DNA of 64,000 bases. Source: Collimonas arenae. GTDB lineage: Bacteria; Pseudomonadota; Gammaproteobacteria; Burkholderiales; Burkholderiaceae_D. The translations under genes were made by a program, and so were the position numbers. The stretch is from positions 5,539,533 to 5,603,532 of the forward strand of contig NZ_CP009962.1 in NCBI RefSeq assembly GCF_000786695.1, given 5' to 3'. Positions 9,708 through 19,000 of this stretch are shown one piece after another. Numbering within the stretch: the stretch's first letter is position 1; every line of letters starts with the position of its first letter. The notes under the pieces are model-generated. The model did no database searches, was not told the DNA's origin, and saw nothing but the letters and a program-made list of their open reading frames with translations.

Positions 9708-9954
9708 GGGTTGTGAATAACAGCTTCGCTTATGCACATTGGATTCCTATAGTTATCCAAAGACTTATCCACAGTTGCATTTTTGCAGTTCTTCTAAATT
9801 ACCTTTCTGTGTCGATTTTTCTTTTACTTTGTTAAAAGCCTTTCTTGAGAAAACACCGTTTTTTTTCATAAAAATTGCTTTTCTAACCTCAATTCTGAAA
9901 TTGTTTTTTTTAAGACAACTTCAAAAGAAAAAGCTTTTCGGTTTTGTATTTAAA

Positions 9955-10100
9955 GATTTATATATATAAATAGTAATAGTAGTTAACGTCCTGCTTTTCT
10001 GTGGATAACCAAGAATTTGACCGTTCATTCAATGACTTACTACTTGGATAAACGCTTGGTAATCGGTGTATCACAGCAGAATAATTCTTGGATAAAAAGT
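9955..10100 (+). repeat. Direct repeat copy 2 of DnaA-box block
   Basis: Second copy at a 393-bp offset: GATTTATATATA, GTTAAC, CTGCTTTTCTGTGGATAA, TTCATTCAAT, CTTGGATAA, and CTTGGATAAAAA at the end. The DnaA-box-like 9-mers and TA-rich start are conserved better than the sequence between them, which suggests the boxes are under selection. Confidence 0.85.
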
Positions 10101-10304
10101 CGTCTGTGGAAAACTAAGTACGATATTCACAATGAGAAAACAGGATTTCCACAGGTTTATCCACAAAATGACGAAAACAAGACATTTTTAATGCTTTTAA
10201 AGCAATAAATGTCTTAGTTCCAAAAAAAATCGTTATCTGCGTAAAAAATGGGCATCGCAGTGGGATGCGAAAAATCTAGACAAGTGAAATGCTATCCTTT
10301 AATG

Positions 10305-10321
10305 TACGCAAAGCGTATATA
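10305..10321. promoter_or_regulatory. Palindrome upstream of the HTH/ATCase gene (site 1)
   Basis: TACGCAAAGCGTATATA: inverted repeat TACGC/GCGTA with a 3-base spacer, ending just before the Shine-Dalgarno motif AAGGAG. A nearly identical sequence recurs inside the N-terminal coding region (10540-10556). A pair of matching palindromes flanking the start of a gene whose product has a helix-turn-helix-like domain suggests an autoregulatory operator. This is inference. Confidence 0.5.
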
Positions 10322-10333
10322 AAGGAGAAGCGA

Positions 10334-11635
10334 ATGATCGATCAGCAGACTTTTCTTCGCGATGCGATGCGTCGCCTTAACCTGACCAGAGAAAATTTTT
10401 CGGACCGGATTGGCATCCGAAAGCGCGCGCTGGATACTTGGATTTTGCCCGAAACATCTGGTGAATTCAGGGTTATGCCAGACATTGTGACAAAATTTGT
10501 CAGTGAAATTTTGCATGGTAGTTTGGTCGAATTAAGTAATACGCAGAGCGTATATATCCCTGATCCGAACACACCGCTCCGCTCACGTATCGGCCATGAC
10601 GGCAAACCACAATTGCTTTCTGTAGATCAGTTTTCACGCGATTCGCTCGAAGAACTGTTCCGGGTCGCTGACATCATGCAGCCCATTGCAAGGCGCCAGA
10701 AGGTCTCACGCATCCTCGAGGGGGCCGTACTAGCCAATTTGTTCTTTGAAGCCAGCACGCGCACGCGTATCAGCTTTGGTGCGGCTTTTTGCCGGCTGGG
10801 TGGCTCGGTGTGCGATACCACCGGCTTTACTTTCTCATCGATGACCAAGGGCGAGTCGATTTACGACACCAGCCGGGTTATCAGCGGTTATGTCGACGCA
10901 TTGGTGGTACGCCACCCGGAGCAAGGCGCCGTGGACGAATTCGCTCGCGCCACCAACATCCCTGTGATTAACGGCGGCGACGGACCAGGCGAGCATCCAA
11001 GCCAGGCGATTCTCGACCTGTACACCATCCAGCGCGAGTTCTCCCGCTTGGGCAAACTGGTCGACGGCGCTCACATCGTCATGGCCGGCGATCTGAAGTA
11101 CGGACGCACGGTGCATTCTCTGATCAAGTTGCTGGCACTGTATTGTGGTCTCAGGTTCACCCTGATTGCGCCAACCGGCCTTGAGATGCCAGCGCACATC
11201 CTGGAACGCATCGCCCGCGGCGGCCATGTAGTGGAAACCTCGACCTCATTGGCGCACGGCTTGAAAGGCGCGGATATCGTCTATGCAACGCGAATTCAGA
11301 AAGAGCGCTTTGCAGATGAAGCGATCGAAGGCTATACCCCGGATTTCCAGATTAATCAGGCCTTGATCAATGCCACCTGCAGTGCCGATACCATCGTCAT
11401 GCATCCCCTGCCGCGCGACGGTCGGCCAGGGGCAAATGACCTCAGTACAGACATGAATCATGATCCACGGCTGGCGATCTTTCGCCAGACCGATAACGGG
11501 ATCCCGGTAAGAATGGCGATTTTCGCGACCTTGCTAGGCGTGGAAAACCAGGTACAGCACTCGATGCGCGACGTGACCTGGCGTTCGCCCCACCATGTGG
11601 GGCCTGATGATGCGGCGTTTGACGGTTTGGATTGA
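10334..11635 (+). CDS. Aspartate carbamoyltransferase with N-terminal helix-turn-helix-like extension
   Basis: 433 aa, against about 310 for a standard PyrB catalytic chain. Residues about 95-405 hold all ATCase hallmarks: STRTR (141-145) for carbamoyl phosphate, TKGES with Lys172, RHPEQGA (193-199), GDGPGEHPSQAILDLYTI, GDLKYGRTVHSL (252-263), ATRIQKERF and HPLPR (357-361). It should make N-carbamoyl-L-aspartate for pyrimidine synthesis. Residues 1-62 resemble a small helix-turn-helix domain (ENFSDRIGIRKRALDTWILP). The start at 10334 is set by AAGGAG seven bases upstream. No pyrI, pyrC or pyrR lies nearby, so the main PyrB may be elsewhere. The long form is known to me from other Burkholderiales; the role of its extension is not. 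Confidence 0.85.
   Translation: MIDQQTFLRDAMRRLNLTRENFSDRIGIRKRALDTWILPETSGEFRVMPDIVTKFVSEILHGSLVELSNTQSVYIPDPNTPLRSRIGHDGKPQLLSVDQFSRDSLEELFRVADIMQPIARRQKVSRILEGAVLANLFFEASTRTRISFGAAFCRLGGSVCDTTGFTFSSMTKGESIYDTSRVISGYVDALVVRHPEQGAVDEFARATNIPVINGGDGPGEHPSQAILDLYTIQREFSRLGKLVDGAHIVMAGDLKYGRTVHSLIKLLALYCGLRFTLIAPTGLEMPAHILERIARGGHVVETSTSLAHGLKGADIVYATRIQKERFADEAIEGYTPDFQINQALINATCSADTIVMHPLPRDGRPGANDLSTDMNHDPRLAIFRQTDNGIPVRMAIFATLLGVENQVQHSMRDVTWRSPHHVGPDDAAFDGLD
10540..10556. promoter_or_regulatory. Palindrome inside the HTH/ATCase gene (site 2)
   Basis: TACGCAGAGCGTATATA, 16 of 17 bases identical to the site at 10305-10321, centred 235 bp away. Including the preceding base, the arms are ATACGC/GCGTAT. 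It lies at codons 69-75, at the junction of the extension and the catalytic domain. Spacing is suitable for looping between two operator sites. Confidence 0.45.
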
Positions 11636-11703
11636 AATTTGCCGATCCGGCCGTTACAACAACGGCCGGAGGCGGGAGAATAGATAAGAAATTGTACTTG
11701 CGC

Positions 11704-13725
11704 TTATTTCTTTGGACGGCTGGTTTTGCCCGGCGGCGGCGCCACCGGTTTTTGCTTTTGCTGCGCCAGCAGAGCCGCGCAATCGTTCTCCTGGGCCGGC
11801 GTGATATTGATCAAAGGGATTACTGCCGCCACCGGCGCCAGTATGCCCAGCGCAATCGCGCCGCCAGCCTTCAAAGCCAGTATGCCCTTGTCTACCCCTA
11901 CGTCAGGGTTCTTAAAGCTGCCTGTGACGTGTAGCGGCGATCTAAGCGAGAAAATCCGCATACCCTTGCTCTCGGGCTTGATCTGCAACGCCAGCGTTTC
12001 CTGGGCCAGGTTGATTTGACCTTGCACGTTGATGACGGCGTCCTCCGTATCCATCACAAAGGTGCGCGTCTGCATCACCCCGTTGTTCACCGCAAAATCG
12101 CTGGCCAGGCAGTTTAGTTTGACTTGCTTGTCGCCGAACAGTTTGGAAATCACCACATTGCCGATATTGAGGCCGGCGGCCTCCAGCAGGAATTTACTGA
12201 TAGTGCCTTGGTTGATCACAGTTTTCAGCTCGCCATTCGATGCGCCAAGCAGCGTCGCAACCGAATTGCCGACGGCGCTCAGGGACGCATCGCCATTCAC
12301 TTCGCCCAGGCTGGCCTGCGCCGATTCAAAGGTCGGGAACAACTGTTTGATTTTCAGATGGCGCGCCGAAATTTTCATCTCCGCCTTGATCTGTTTGTTG
12401 TTGCCGTCCAGTTTGATGGTCGAAATCAGGTTGCCGCCGGCTACGCCGAAATTCAAGGGGGTAAGGGACAGCACACTGTCCTTCAGGTGCAGATCGGCGA
12501 CCAGATCCTGGATCGGCAACTCCTTGCCGCGAATGATCTTGCGCCCGGTGAACTTGACGTCGGCGTCGATGCTGCCCCAGCGGCTCGTATCGAACTGCTC
12601 CACCGGCAGCACCTTGTTGGCGGGTTGCGCCGCACCGTCGCCGCGATTGGCTTTGCTGGCGTTGGAGTCGGCGCCGATCAGCGGCGCCAGGTCTTCCAGC
12701 CTGAGTTGGTTGGAAAGCAGCGTGCCTTTCAACAAAGACCGCGGTTTTTGCGCAATAAATTCCAGTGTGCCGGATAAATCGCTGGAGCCGACGCGGCCGC
12801 TGAACCTATCGTAAGTCCAGTCGCCGCCGGCGCTGTTGAGTTTGCCGATCAGCCGGCCTTCGGTAGAAAACGGTGGTGTCGCCGGCAGCACGATGCCGGT
12901 CAGCGGATACAGGTTGGACATGCTGGCGCCCGACAGTTTCAAGCGCAGGTCGAGCGCGGCCAAGTCGCTTGGCTTGGTCAACGTCCCTTTTACGCCAATC
13001 GATGTTTTGCCGATGCGGACATTGGCTTGCAGCGGGAACGGCGTGCTGCTGTTTTGCAGAGACAGCACCGCGCCGGCCTTGCCGTCGCCGCTGACGGGCG
13101 TTTTGTTAAAGGTACCCGCGACTTTCCAGCCGATGCCGTAGCCTTCGGTAGTGATGGCTGGCAGGCTGTCGATGTCGGCTTTGATATCTACTTTGCTGAT
13201 GGGATCAAGCAGGCGCACCGTGCCCTTGGCGAGTACCAGCTTTTGCAGTTCCATCTGCCAGGCTGAAGGTCCGCTGGATGCGAAAGTCCAGTTATTGTCG
13301 CCATCCGGCTTGCGTTCCAGCGCGACAATGGGAGAGTCCAGCTCCAGAGACGGCACCACGATGCGGTGCGCCAGCAGCGGCAAGGGATTCAATGAAAACG
13401 TCAGCTGGCCGATTTCCGCCGTGTGCGGTCCAGTCTTGGCCCAGGCAGGATTGTCGAGCACGATGTCTTTTGCACTCAGGCGTGGCCACGGCACCCAGCG
13501 TCGCCAGCTATCCTGGTCGGTTTGCGATGCTTGCCAGGTCAGCGACAAGTCGCCGCGAATTGCAAACGGCCGGCCGGTGGCCTCACTGACACGCTGGTTA
13601 AGCCACGGTTTGGCGCGATTCCAGTCGAAGGTAAGAAGTAACGCCACGCACAAGGCAATCAACCCCGCCAGGGCAGCAATCGACCACAGGAAAATTTTTG
13701 CCGGACGAAATTTAGAGATAGTCAT
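11704..13725 (-). CDS. AsmA-family protein
   Basis: 673 aa, one N-terminal membrane anchor (residues about 12-33, IFLWSIAALAGLIALCVALL) and a long periplasmic region rich in beta strands. It opens with the AsmA-type segment FDWNRAKPWLNQRVSEATGR and carries AsmA-like C-terminal repeats. Family members are thought to act in outer-membrane assembly and lipid traffic between the membranes. The last residues are Lys/Pro rich (PPPGKTSRPKK). It is convergent with the carbamoyltransferase gene (about 70 bp apart) and stands alone on its strand. The exact subfamily is not resolved. Confidence 0.85.
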   Translation of the reverse strand: MTISKFRPAKIFLWSIAALAGLIALCVALLLTFDWNRAKPWLNQRVSEATGRPFAIRGDLSLTWQASQTDQDSWRRWVPWPRLSAKDIVLDNPAWAKTGPHTAEIGQLTFSLNPLPLLAHRIVVPSLELDSPIVALERKPDGDNNWTFASSGPSAWQMELQKLVLAKGTVRLLDPISKVDIKADIDSLPAITTEGYGIGWKVAGTFNKTPVSGDGKAGAVLSLQNSSTPFPLQANVRIGKTSIGVKGTLTKPSDLAALDLRLKLSGASMSNLYPLTGIVLPATPPFSTEGRLIGKLNSAGGDWTYDRFSGRVGSSDLSGTLEFIAQKPRSLLKGTLLSNQLRLEDLAPLIGADSNASKANRGDGAAQPANKVLPVEQFDTSRWGSIDADVKFTGRKIIRGKELPIQDLVADLHLKDSVLSLTPLNFGVAGGNLISTIKLDGNNKQIKAEMKISARHLKIKQLFPTFESAQASLGEVNGDASLSAVGNSVATLLGASNGELKTVINQGTISKFLLEAAGLNIGNVVISKLFGDKQVKLNCLASDFAVNNGVMQTRTFVMDTEDAVINVQGQINLAQETLALQIKPESKGMRIFSLRSPLHVTGSFKNPDVGVDKGILALKAGGAIALGILAPVAAVIPLINITPAQENDCAALLAQQKQKPVAPPPGKTSRPKK

Positions 13726-14031
13726 GGATTTGTGAGGTAGGCAACGCTAAAAAGTTCAATTCGACAAGTATCCTCCGGATTCGTCAGTTAGTGCTTTACC
13801 AATTTCAGCCGGGTCACGCAATCACCGTTCACAACGTACAACGTATGTCATCGGGATATCGTTTACAGGCGTTAACACAAAATACAGCGCAAAACATTGG
13901 CGAATCCCGTCAACGGCTTACAGTTTGTGAGACATGCAAGAGTTTGTAACCCAGTGTAGTCAATACAAATTGCCGTGCTAGCTTGTAAACAGTGCACATT
14001 CACTGTCCATTCCCGATGTATGGAGTAAAAA
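13726..14031. other. Intergenic region between asmA-like and DUF3300 genes
   Basis: About 300 bp between two divergent starts; it should hold both promoters. I see no hairpin terminator, repeat or RNA gene. TTGCCG at about 13969 with a downstream TTGTAA-rich stretch is a possible but weak promoter for the DUF3300 gene. Confidence 0.4.
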
Positions 14032-15900
14032 ATGACTAACAATAAGAAACCCATGAAGCTGTTGCAGAGCGCTTCCATTTGCGTCGCTCTGATGTCGCTA
14101 GCCGGCTGTGACAAGAAACTTGACGCGCCGGCGCAGGCATCCGTGCCGCCGGCGCCGCAAGCCCAAGCTGCTCCCGCCTATGTACCGCCAACCGCTGATC
14201 AGTTGTATCAGCTGGTAGGCCCGATTGCCTTATTCCCGGACAAGCTGGTGGCGCAAGTGCTGGCTGCGTCCAGTTATCCCGACCAGGTAAGCGCGGCAGA
14301 CAACTGGCTGGCGCAAAACAAGAATTTGAAAGGCAACCAGTTGCAGGACGCCGCCAACCAGCAGCCATGGGACGTCAGCGTCAAAGGCTTGACGCAGTTT
14401 CCTAGCGTGCTGGATCAGATGGCACATAACATTCCTTGGACCTCGGCGCTCGGCGATGCCTATGTCAACGATCCGACGGACGTCATGAACGCGATCCAGG
14501 TGATGCGCCAGCGCGCCGCCGCCAGCGGCAATCTGAAGAACAGCAAGCAGCAGCGGATTGCTGTCGCGCCGCGGGTGCAGGAAGAGCCGCCGAGCGGCTA
14601 CGCGCCGCCGCCTGATGAACCGCCGATCTATGACGGCCCGGAAGTGATTCCGCCGCCTCCGCAAACCTATGTGATCGAGCCGGCTGAACCCGATGTGGTC
14701 TACGTGCCGGCCTACAATCCAGGCGTGGTGTATGGTGAGCCGCTACCTGTCTATCCGGGTTATTACTACGAACCGCCACCAGTCTATTACCCGCCGGGTG
14801 AAATCATTACGGCTGGCGTACTTACCTTTGGCTTGGGGGTTGCCGTCGGCGCCGTGATCGAGAATCACGGCTGGGGCTGGCATTCCTGGGGTATGCATTG
14901 GGGCGGTGGTGGCGGAGGCGGCAACTGGAACGGCGGTGGAGGCGGCGGTGGTTGGCACCGGCCGGCGGTGGTGTATAACAACAACACTTATGTGTCGCGT
15001 TCCACCACGATCATTAACCGTGTGACCAACAACTATAACAACAGCACCGTCATCAACAACAATACGCGGAATAATTTCGGACCCGGGCAGGCCAACAACC
15101 AGGCCTTTCCCAATGGCCGTCCTGGCGGCCAGCCGGGCGGGGGCGCGGCGAATTTCAGCGCAGCCCGGCCGAACATGGCCCAGCCTAATGTGGCCCGACC
15201 TAATTTCGCACCACAGGGAAATTCGCAGCAACAGCATCCTGGGCCGAATGCCGCGCCGTTTGCTGGCGGGCCACGGCCTAACCATCCGCAGCCGGATTTC
15301 AACCACATGACACGGCCTAATTTCGGCAAGGTTCCGCAAGCCGGCGGCCCGTCTGCTGCTGCCAGCGCGAATCAGCTGGCGCGGCCGGGTTTTGGCCAGC
15401 CAGGACAGAATGGCAATCCGGTGCCGAACCATTTGCAGCAAAACGCCTTGAGCCATACTCCTGCCATGCAACGAAACCTGGGTGGTGAAAGGCCGCCGGT
15501 GAATTTGAACCAGCATCCTTTTGGTGGTAACCAGCCGCGGCCTGAGTTTAACCGCCCGGCCCCTGCTCCCGCTCCGATGGTCAAGCCGCAGCCAAGCCCC
15601 GTACCGCAAAATGTGCAAAACCGACCGCCTCAGCAGTTCGAGAACAGGCCTAACGGTGGCCAGCAGATGCATCAGGAAATGAACAGGCCGGCACCCGCTC
15701 CGCCAGCTGCGTTCAATCGTCCACAACCACAGCCGCAAATACGTCCGCAGCCACAACCACAGCCCCAGCCACGGCCGGAACCGCGGCCACAGCCACAACC
15801 ACAGATGCAGGCGCCGCATCCAGCGCCGCCGCAGCAAAATCACGAGGTGCATCACGACGGTGGCAACGGGCATCCCGACAAGCGGGACGAACATAAATAA
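14032..15900 (+). CDS. DUF3300 lipoprotein with long Pro/Gln/Asn-rich tail
   Basis: 622 aa. The N-terminus is a lipoprotein signal with the lipobox LAGC (Cys about 26). A DUF3300 domain follows (about 60-250), with DQLYQLVGPIALFPDKLVAQ and NDPTDVMNAIQVMRQRA. A short hydrophobic glycine stretch (about 262-275) and a Gly/Trp-rich segment come next. The last ~280 residues are low-complexity, rich in Asn, Pro and Gln, with repeated RPNF/RPNxA units and PQPQP runs. GGAGT precedes the ATG. The function of DUF3300 is unknown; the tail suggests a surface or periplasmic scaffold. A palindromic terminator follows. Confidence 0.85.
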   Translation: MTNNKKPMKLLQSASICVALMSLAGCDKKLDAPAQASVPPAPQAQAAPAYVPPTADQLYQLVGPIALFPDKLVAQVLAASSYPDQVSAADNWLAQNKNLKGNQLQDAANQQPWDVSVKGLTQFPSVLDQMAHNIPWTSALGDAYVNDPTDVMNAIQVMRQRAAASGNLKNSKQQRIAVAPRVQEEPPSGYAPPPDEPPIYDGPEVIPPPPQTYVIEPAEPDVVYVPAYNPGVVYGEPLPVYPGYYYEPPPVYYPPGEIITAGVLTFGLGVAVGAVIENHGWGWHSWGMHWGGGGGGGNWNGGGGGGGWHRPAVVYNNNTYVSRSTTIINRVTNNYNNSTVINNNTRNNFGPGQANNQAFPNGRPGGQPGGGAANFSAARPNMAQPNVARPNFAPQGNSQQQHPGPNAAPFAGGPRPNHPQPDFNHMTRPNFGKVPQAGGPSAAASANQLARPGFGQPGQNGNPVPNHLQQNALSHTPAMQRNLGGERPPVNLNQHPFGGNQPRPEFNRPAPAPAPMVKPQPSPVPQNVQNRPPQQFENRPNGGQQMHQEMNRPAPAPPAAFNRPQPQPQIRPQPQPQPQPRPEPRPQPQPQMQAPHPAPPQQNHEVHHDGGNGHPDKRDEHK

Positions 15901-15908
15901 GCAGATGG

Positions 15909-15995
15909 GAAAGAAATCCGGGCGGCTGGATTTCTTTAGTACTTGATGTCTTTGATAAAAAAAGCTGGCTGAACTTAAGTTCAGCCAGCTTTTTT
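15909..15995. terminator. Two terminator hairpins between DUF3300 and putA
   Basis: The first hairpin, AAGAAATCC/GGATTTCTT (15911-15936), lies just after the DUF3300 stop. The second (15957-15995) is a perfect 13-bp stem GCTGGCTGAACTT/AAGTTCAGCCAGC flanked by A7 and T6, so it can work on both strands for the convergent genes. Confidence 0.9.
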
Positions 15996-16040
15996 ATTGC
16001 ACACGAGGCGTATCAACTACATTGACATTGGTGAAGTGTT

Positions 16041-19000
16041 TTACGCTTGCAAAGTCATCAGGCTGGCATTGCCGCCGGCGGCCGTGGTGTTGACGCAGAC
16101 AGCACGTTCGGCGAGCAAGCGCCATAGCGGAATCGAAGCGTATTCCGAGGTTTCCAGCAAAGGCACCAGCGCGCCGGATCTTTCACTCAGCGCCGTCAGC
16201 AAAGGACGCAAGCGCAAGGTGCCTGCGCCGTCCACCAGGGCCAGTTGCAGGCGCAAGGAGTGGCCGTCGGCGTCGAGCGTGTCGACCATACGGATGGACG
16301 CGCGCACCGATTTCGGCAAACCGTCCGGTATCATCGCCGCAGACGTCTTTTCGACGACGGGGAAATTACCGGTGGCAAACACCGCAGCCAGTTGATTCAG
16401 CATGGCGCCGACATTATCTGCGCTGCACAGAATTGCACCACGCGGCGCAAACGACAGGCTGTTGCGTTCGCCCGTCGGGCCAGGCAACACCAGCGAAGTG
16501 CCGAGCCAACTGGCGTGCATGTATTCTTCGCCGAGCGCCGCAATCCGCTGATGACCGTGGGTCTTGGCCCAGCCCAGCAAGGCTTGCAGGACCGGCGTGT
16601 CGATGGTTGCATCGGCATTCGGCGCATGAATCGTGTGCGCTCCCAGCGACACCGAAGGATTGCGCTGCAGGCGCTTCAGGTAAAGCGGGCCGCCAGCCTT
16701 GGGGCCGGTGCCGGATTTTCCTTCGCCGCCGAACGGCTGCACGCCGACCACCGCGCCGACGATATTCCGGTTCACATAAATATTGCCGACGTGGGCGTGG
16801 CCGACGATGTAATCGATGGTTTCATCGATACGCGAATGGATGCCCAGCGTCAGGCCGTAACCGCTGCCGTTGATCGCCTCGATCAGTTGCGGCAGTTCAT
16901 TGCGGGCGTAACGCAGCACGTGCAATACCGGGCCGAATACTTCGCGTTTCAGTTCCGACATCGAACCGATTTCGATCAGCGTTGGCGCCACAAAAGTGCC
17001 ATTGGCTTGCTCTGGCGGCAGCGGCAACTGGAAAAAATTCTTGGCGGTGCTGCGCATTTTTTCGATGTGCGCCAGCAATTGACCTTGTGCTTCGGCATCG
17101 ATCACCGGCCCGATATCCGTCACCAGGCGATCCGGATTGCCAACCCGCAGTTCCTGCATGGCGCCCTTGAGCATATGCAAGGTGCGGTCGGCGATATCGT
17201 TTTGCAGGCACAGCACGCGCAACGCCGAGCAACGCTGGCCTGCGCTGTCGAAGGCCGAACTCAGCACGTCTTGCACCACTTGTTCCGGCAAGGCGCTGGA
17301 ATCCATGATCAAGGCGTTCTGGCCACCCGTCTCAGCGATCAGCGGCAAGTCCACCGACTCTTCCAAAGCGCGTTTTGCCAGTGTGCGGTTGATGATCTGC
17401 GCGACTTCCGTCGAGCCGGTAAAGATCACGCCCTTGACGCGTGGATCGGCCGTCAGCGTGGCGCCGACGGTATCGCCCTGTCCCGGTAAAAATTGCAAAG
17501 CCGCATGCGGCACGCCCGCTTCATGCATCAGTTGCACCGCACGTGCGGCGATCAGCGGGGTTTGTTCCGCTGGCTTGGCCAGCACCACATTCCCTGCCGC
17601 CAGCGCAGCGCTGACTTCACCTACAAAAATCGCCAGCGGGAAATTCCACGGGCTGATGCAGACGACCGGCCCCAGCGCCAGCGCATTTTGCGTGTGGCGG
17701 ACCTGCGCCGCGTAATAGCGTAGAAAATCAACCGCTTCGCGCACTTCGGCGATGGCGTTAGGCAGCGATTTCCCTGCCTCCCGGATGGCCAGTGCAATCA
17801 GTTCCATCTGATGTTCTTCAAACAGCGCTGCCGAACAATCGAGTTTTTCGGCGCGCTCCGCCGGCGGCAGGGTTTGCCAATCCATGGCGTAGACGCTGGC
17901 CGCATACAGGGCTTTATCGACATCGCCGACGCTGGCTTCGACTACACTGCCGACTACATCGCGATGATCCGCCGGATTCAGCACCGGACGTGCGGACTGA
18001 TCGTAGGTTTGCGGATCGCTCAACAATGGCGTGACATGCCATTGCTGCTGGCCGAAAACGCTGAAAGCGCTATCGACCTGGCGCAATACTTCTTCGTTGC
18101 TCAAATCAAGACCGGCCGAATTCTTGCGTTCCGCGCCAAACATCGCAGGCGGCAGGGAAATCTGTGGATGCGGCTCGCCGCCCAGTTGCTGTGCGGCTTG
18201 CAGCGGATCGGCGATCAGTGAATCGATCGAGACATTTTCATCGACGATCTGGTTGACGAAGGAAGAGTTGGCGCCGTTTTCCAGCAAGCGGCGCACCAGA
18301 TAGGCCAGCAAGGTTTGATGTGAACCGACCGGCGCATAAATCCGGCATGGCTTGTCCAGCATGTCTTTTCCGACTACCTGGTCGTACAAGGTTTCACCCA
18401 TGCCGTGCAGGCACTGGAACTCATAATCTGTGATGTTTTTTTCCTTGGCCCAGCTATAGATGGTCGCCAGCGTATGTGCGTTGTGCGTTGCAAACTGCGG
18501 ATAGATCACATCGGTGGACGCCAGCAATTTCTGCGCGCAAGTCAGGTAAGAAACGTCGGTGTAAACCTTGCGTGTATAGACAGGGAAGCCAGGCAGGCCG
18601 TCGACTTGCGCACGCTTGATTTCAGAATCCCAATACGCGCCCTTGACCAGCCGCACCATGAACTTGCGGCCGCTGCGGCGCGCCAGGTCGACCAGGTAAT
18701 CGATTACAAAAGGACAGCGTTTCTGATACCCCTGCACCACGAAACCGATACCCTCGAAGCCGGCCAGATCGGCATCGAAGGCCAGCGCTTCCATCAGGTC
18801 CAGCGACAGTTCCAGGCGGTCCGCTTCTTCGGCGTCGATGTTGAGGCCGATGTTGTATTGCTTGGCCAGCAGCAGCAACTGCTTCAGGCGCGGCAACAGT
18901 TCTTGCATGGTGCGTTGGCGTTGCGCGCGCGAATAGCGCGGATGCAGCGCTGACAGCTTGACCGAGATGCCTGGCCCCTGCTTGATGCCGCGTCCGGCCG

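Larger units (their letters stand above)
9487..10333. other. Gene-free AT-rich region with DnaA-box cluster
   Basis: About 850 bp without a credible gene; the short open frames have low-complexity Phe/Lys/Leu translations and no ribosome-binding sites. It contains two diverged copies of a ~145-bp block, a T-rich tract at about 9776-9960, and many DnaA-box-like 9-mers. Perfect TTATCCACA or its complement occurs at 9607-9615, 9765-9773, 10000-10008 and 10157-10165. TTATTCACA (complement strand) is at 9712-9720. Near matches are at 9650, 9694, 9753, 10043, 10087, 10105, 10124 and 10145. The pattern resembles a replication origin or a DnaA-titration/reactivation locus. It also contains the leader of the following carbamoyltransferase gene. 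Confidence 0.7.

Noticed and set aside
9739..10208. Two short plus-strand ORFs in the DnaA-box region
   Set aside because: Translations are low-complexity (Phe, Leu, Lys rich), lack ribosome-binding sites, and one runs through the DnaA boxes of the repeat.
14743..15894. Minus-strand ORF (383 aa) opposite the DUF3300 gene
   Set aside because: Caused by the low-complexity Pro/Gln-rich codons of the real gene; Trp/Leu/Arg repeats without motif.
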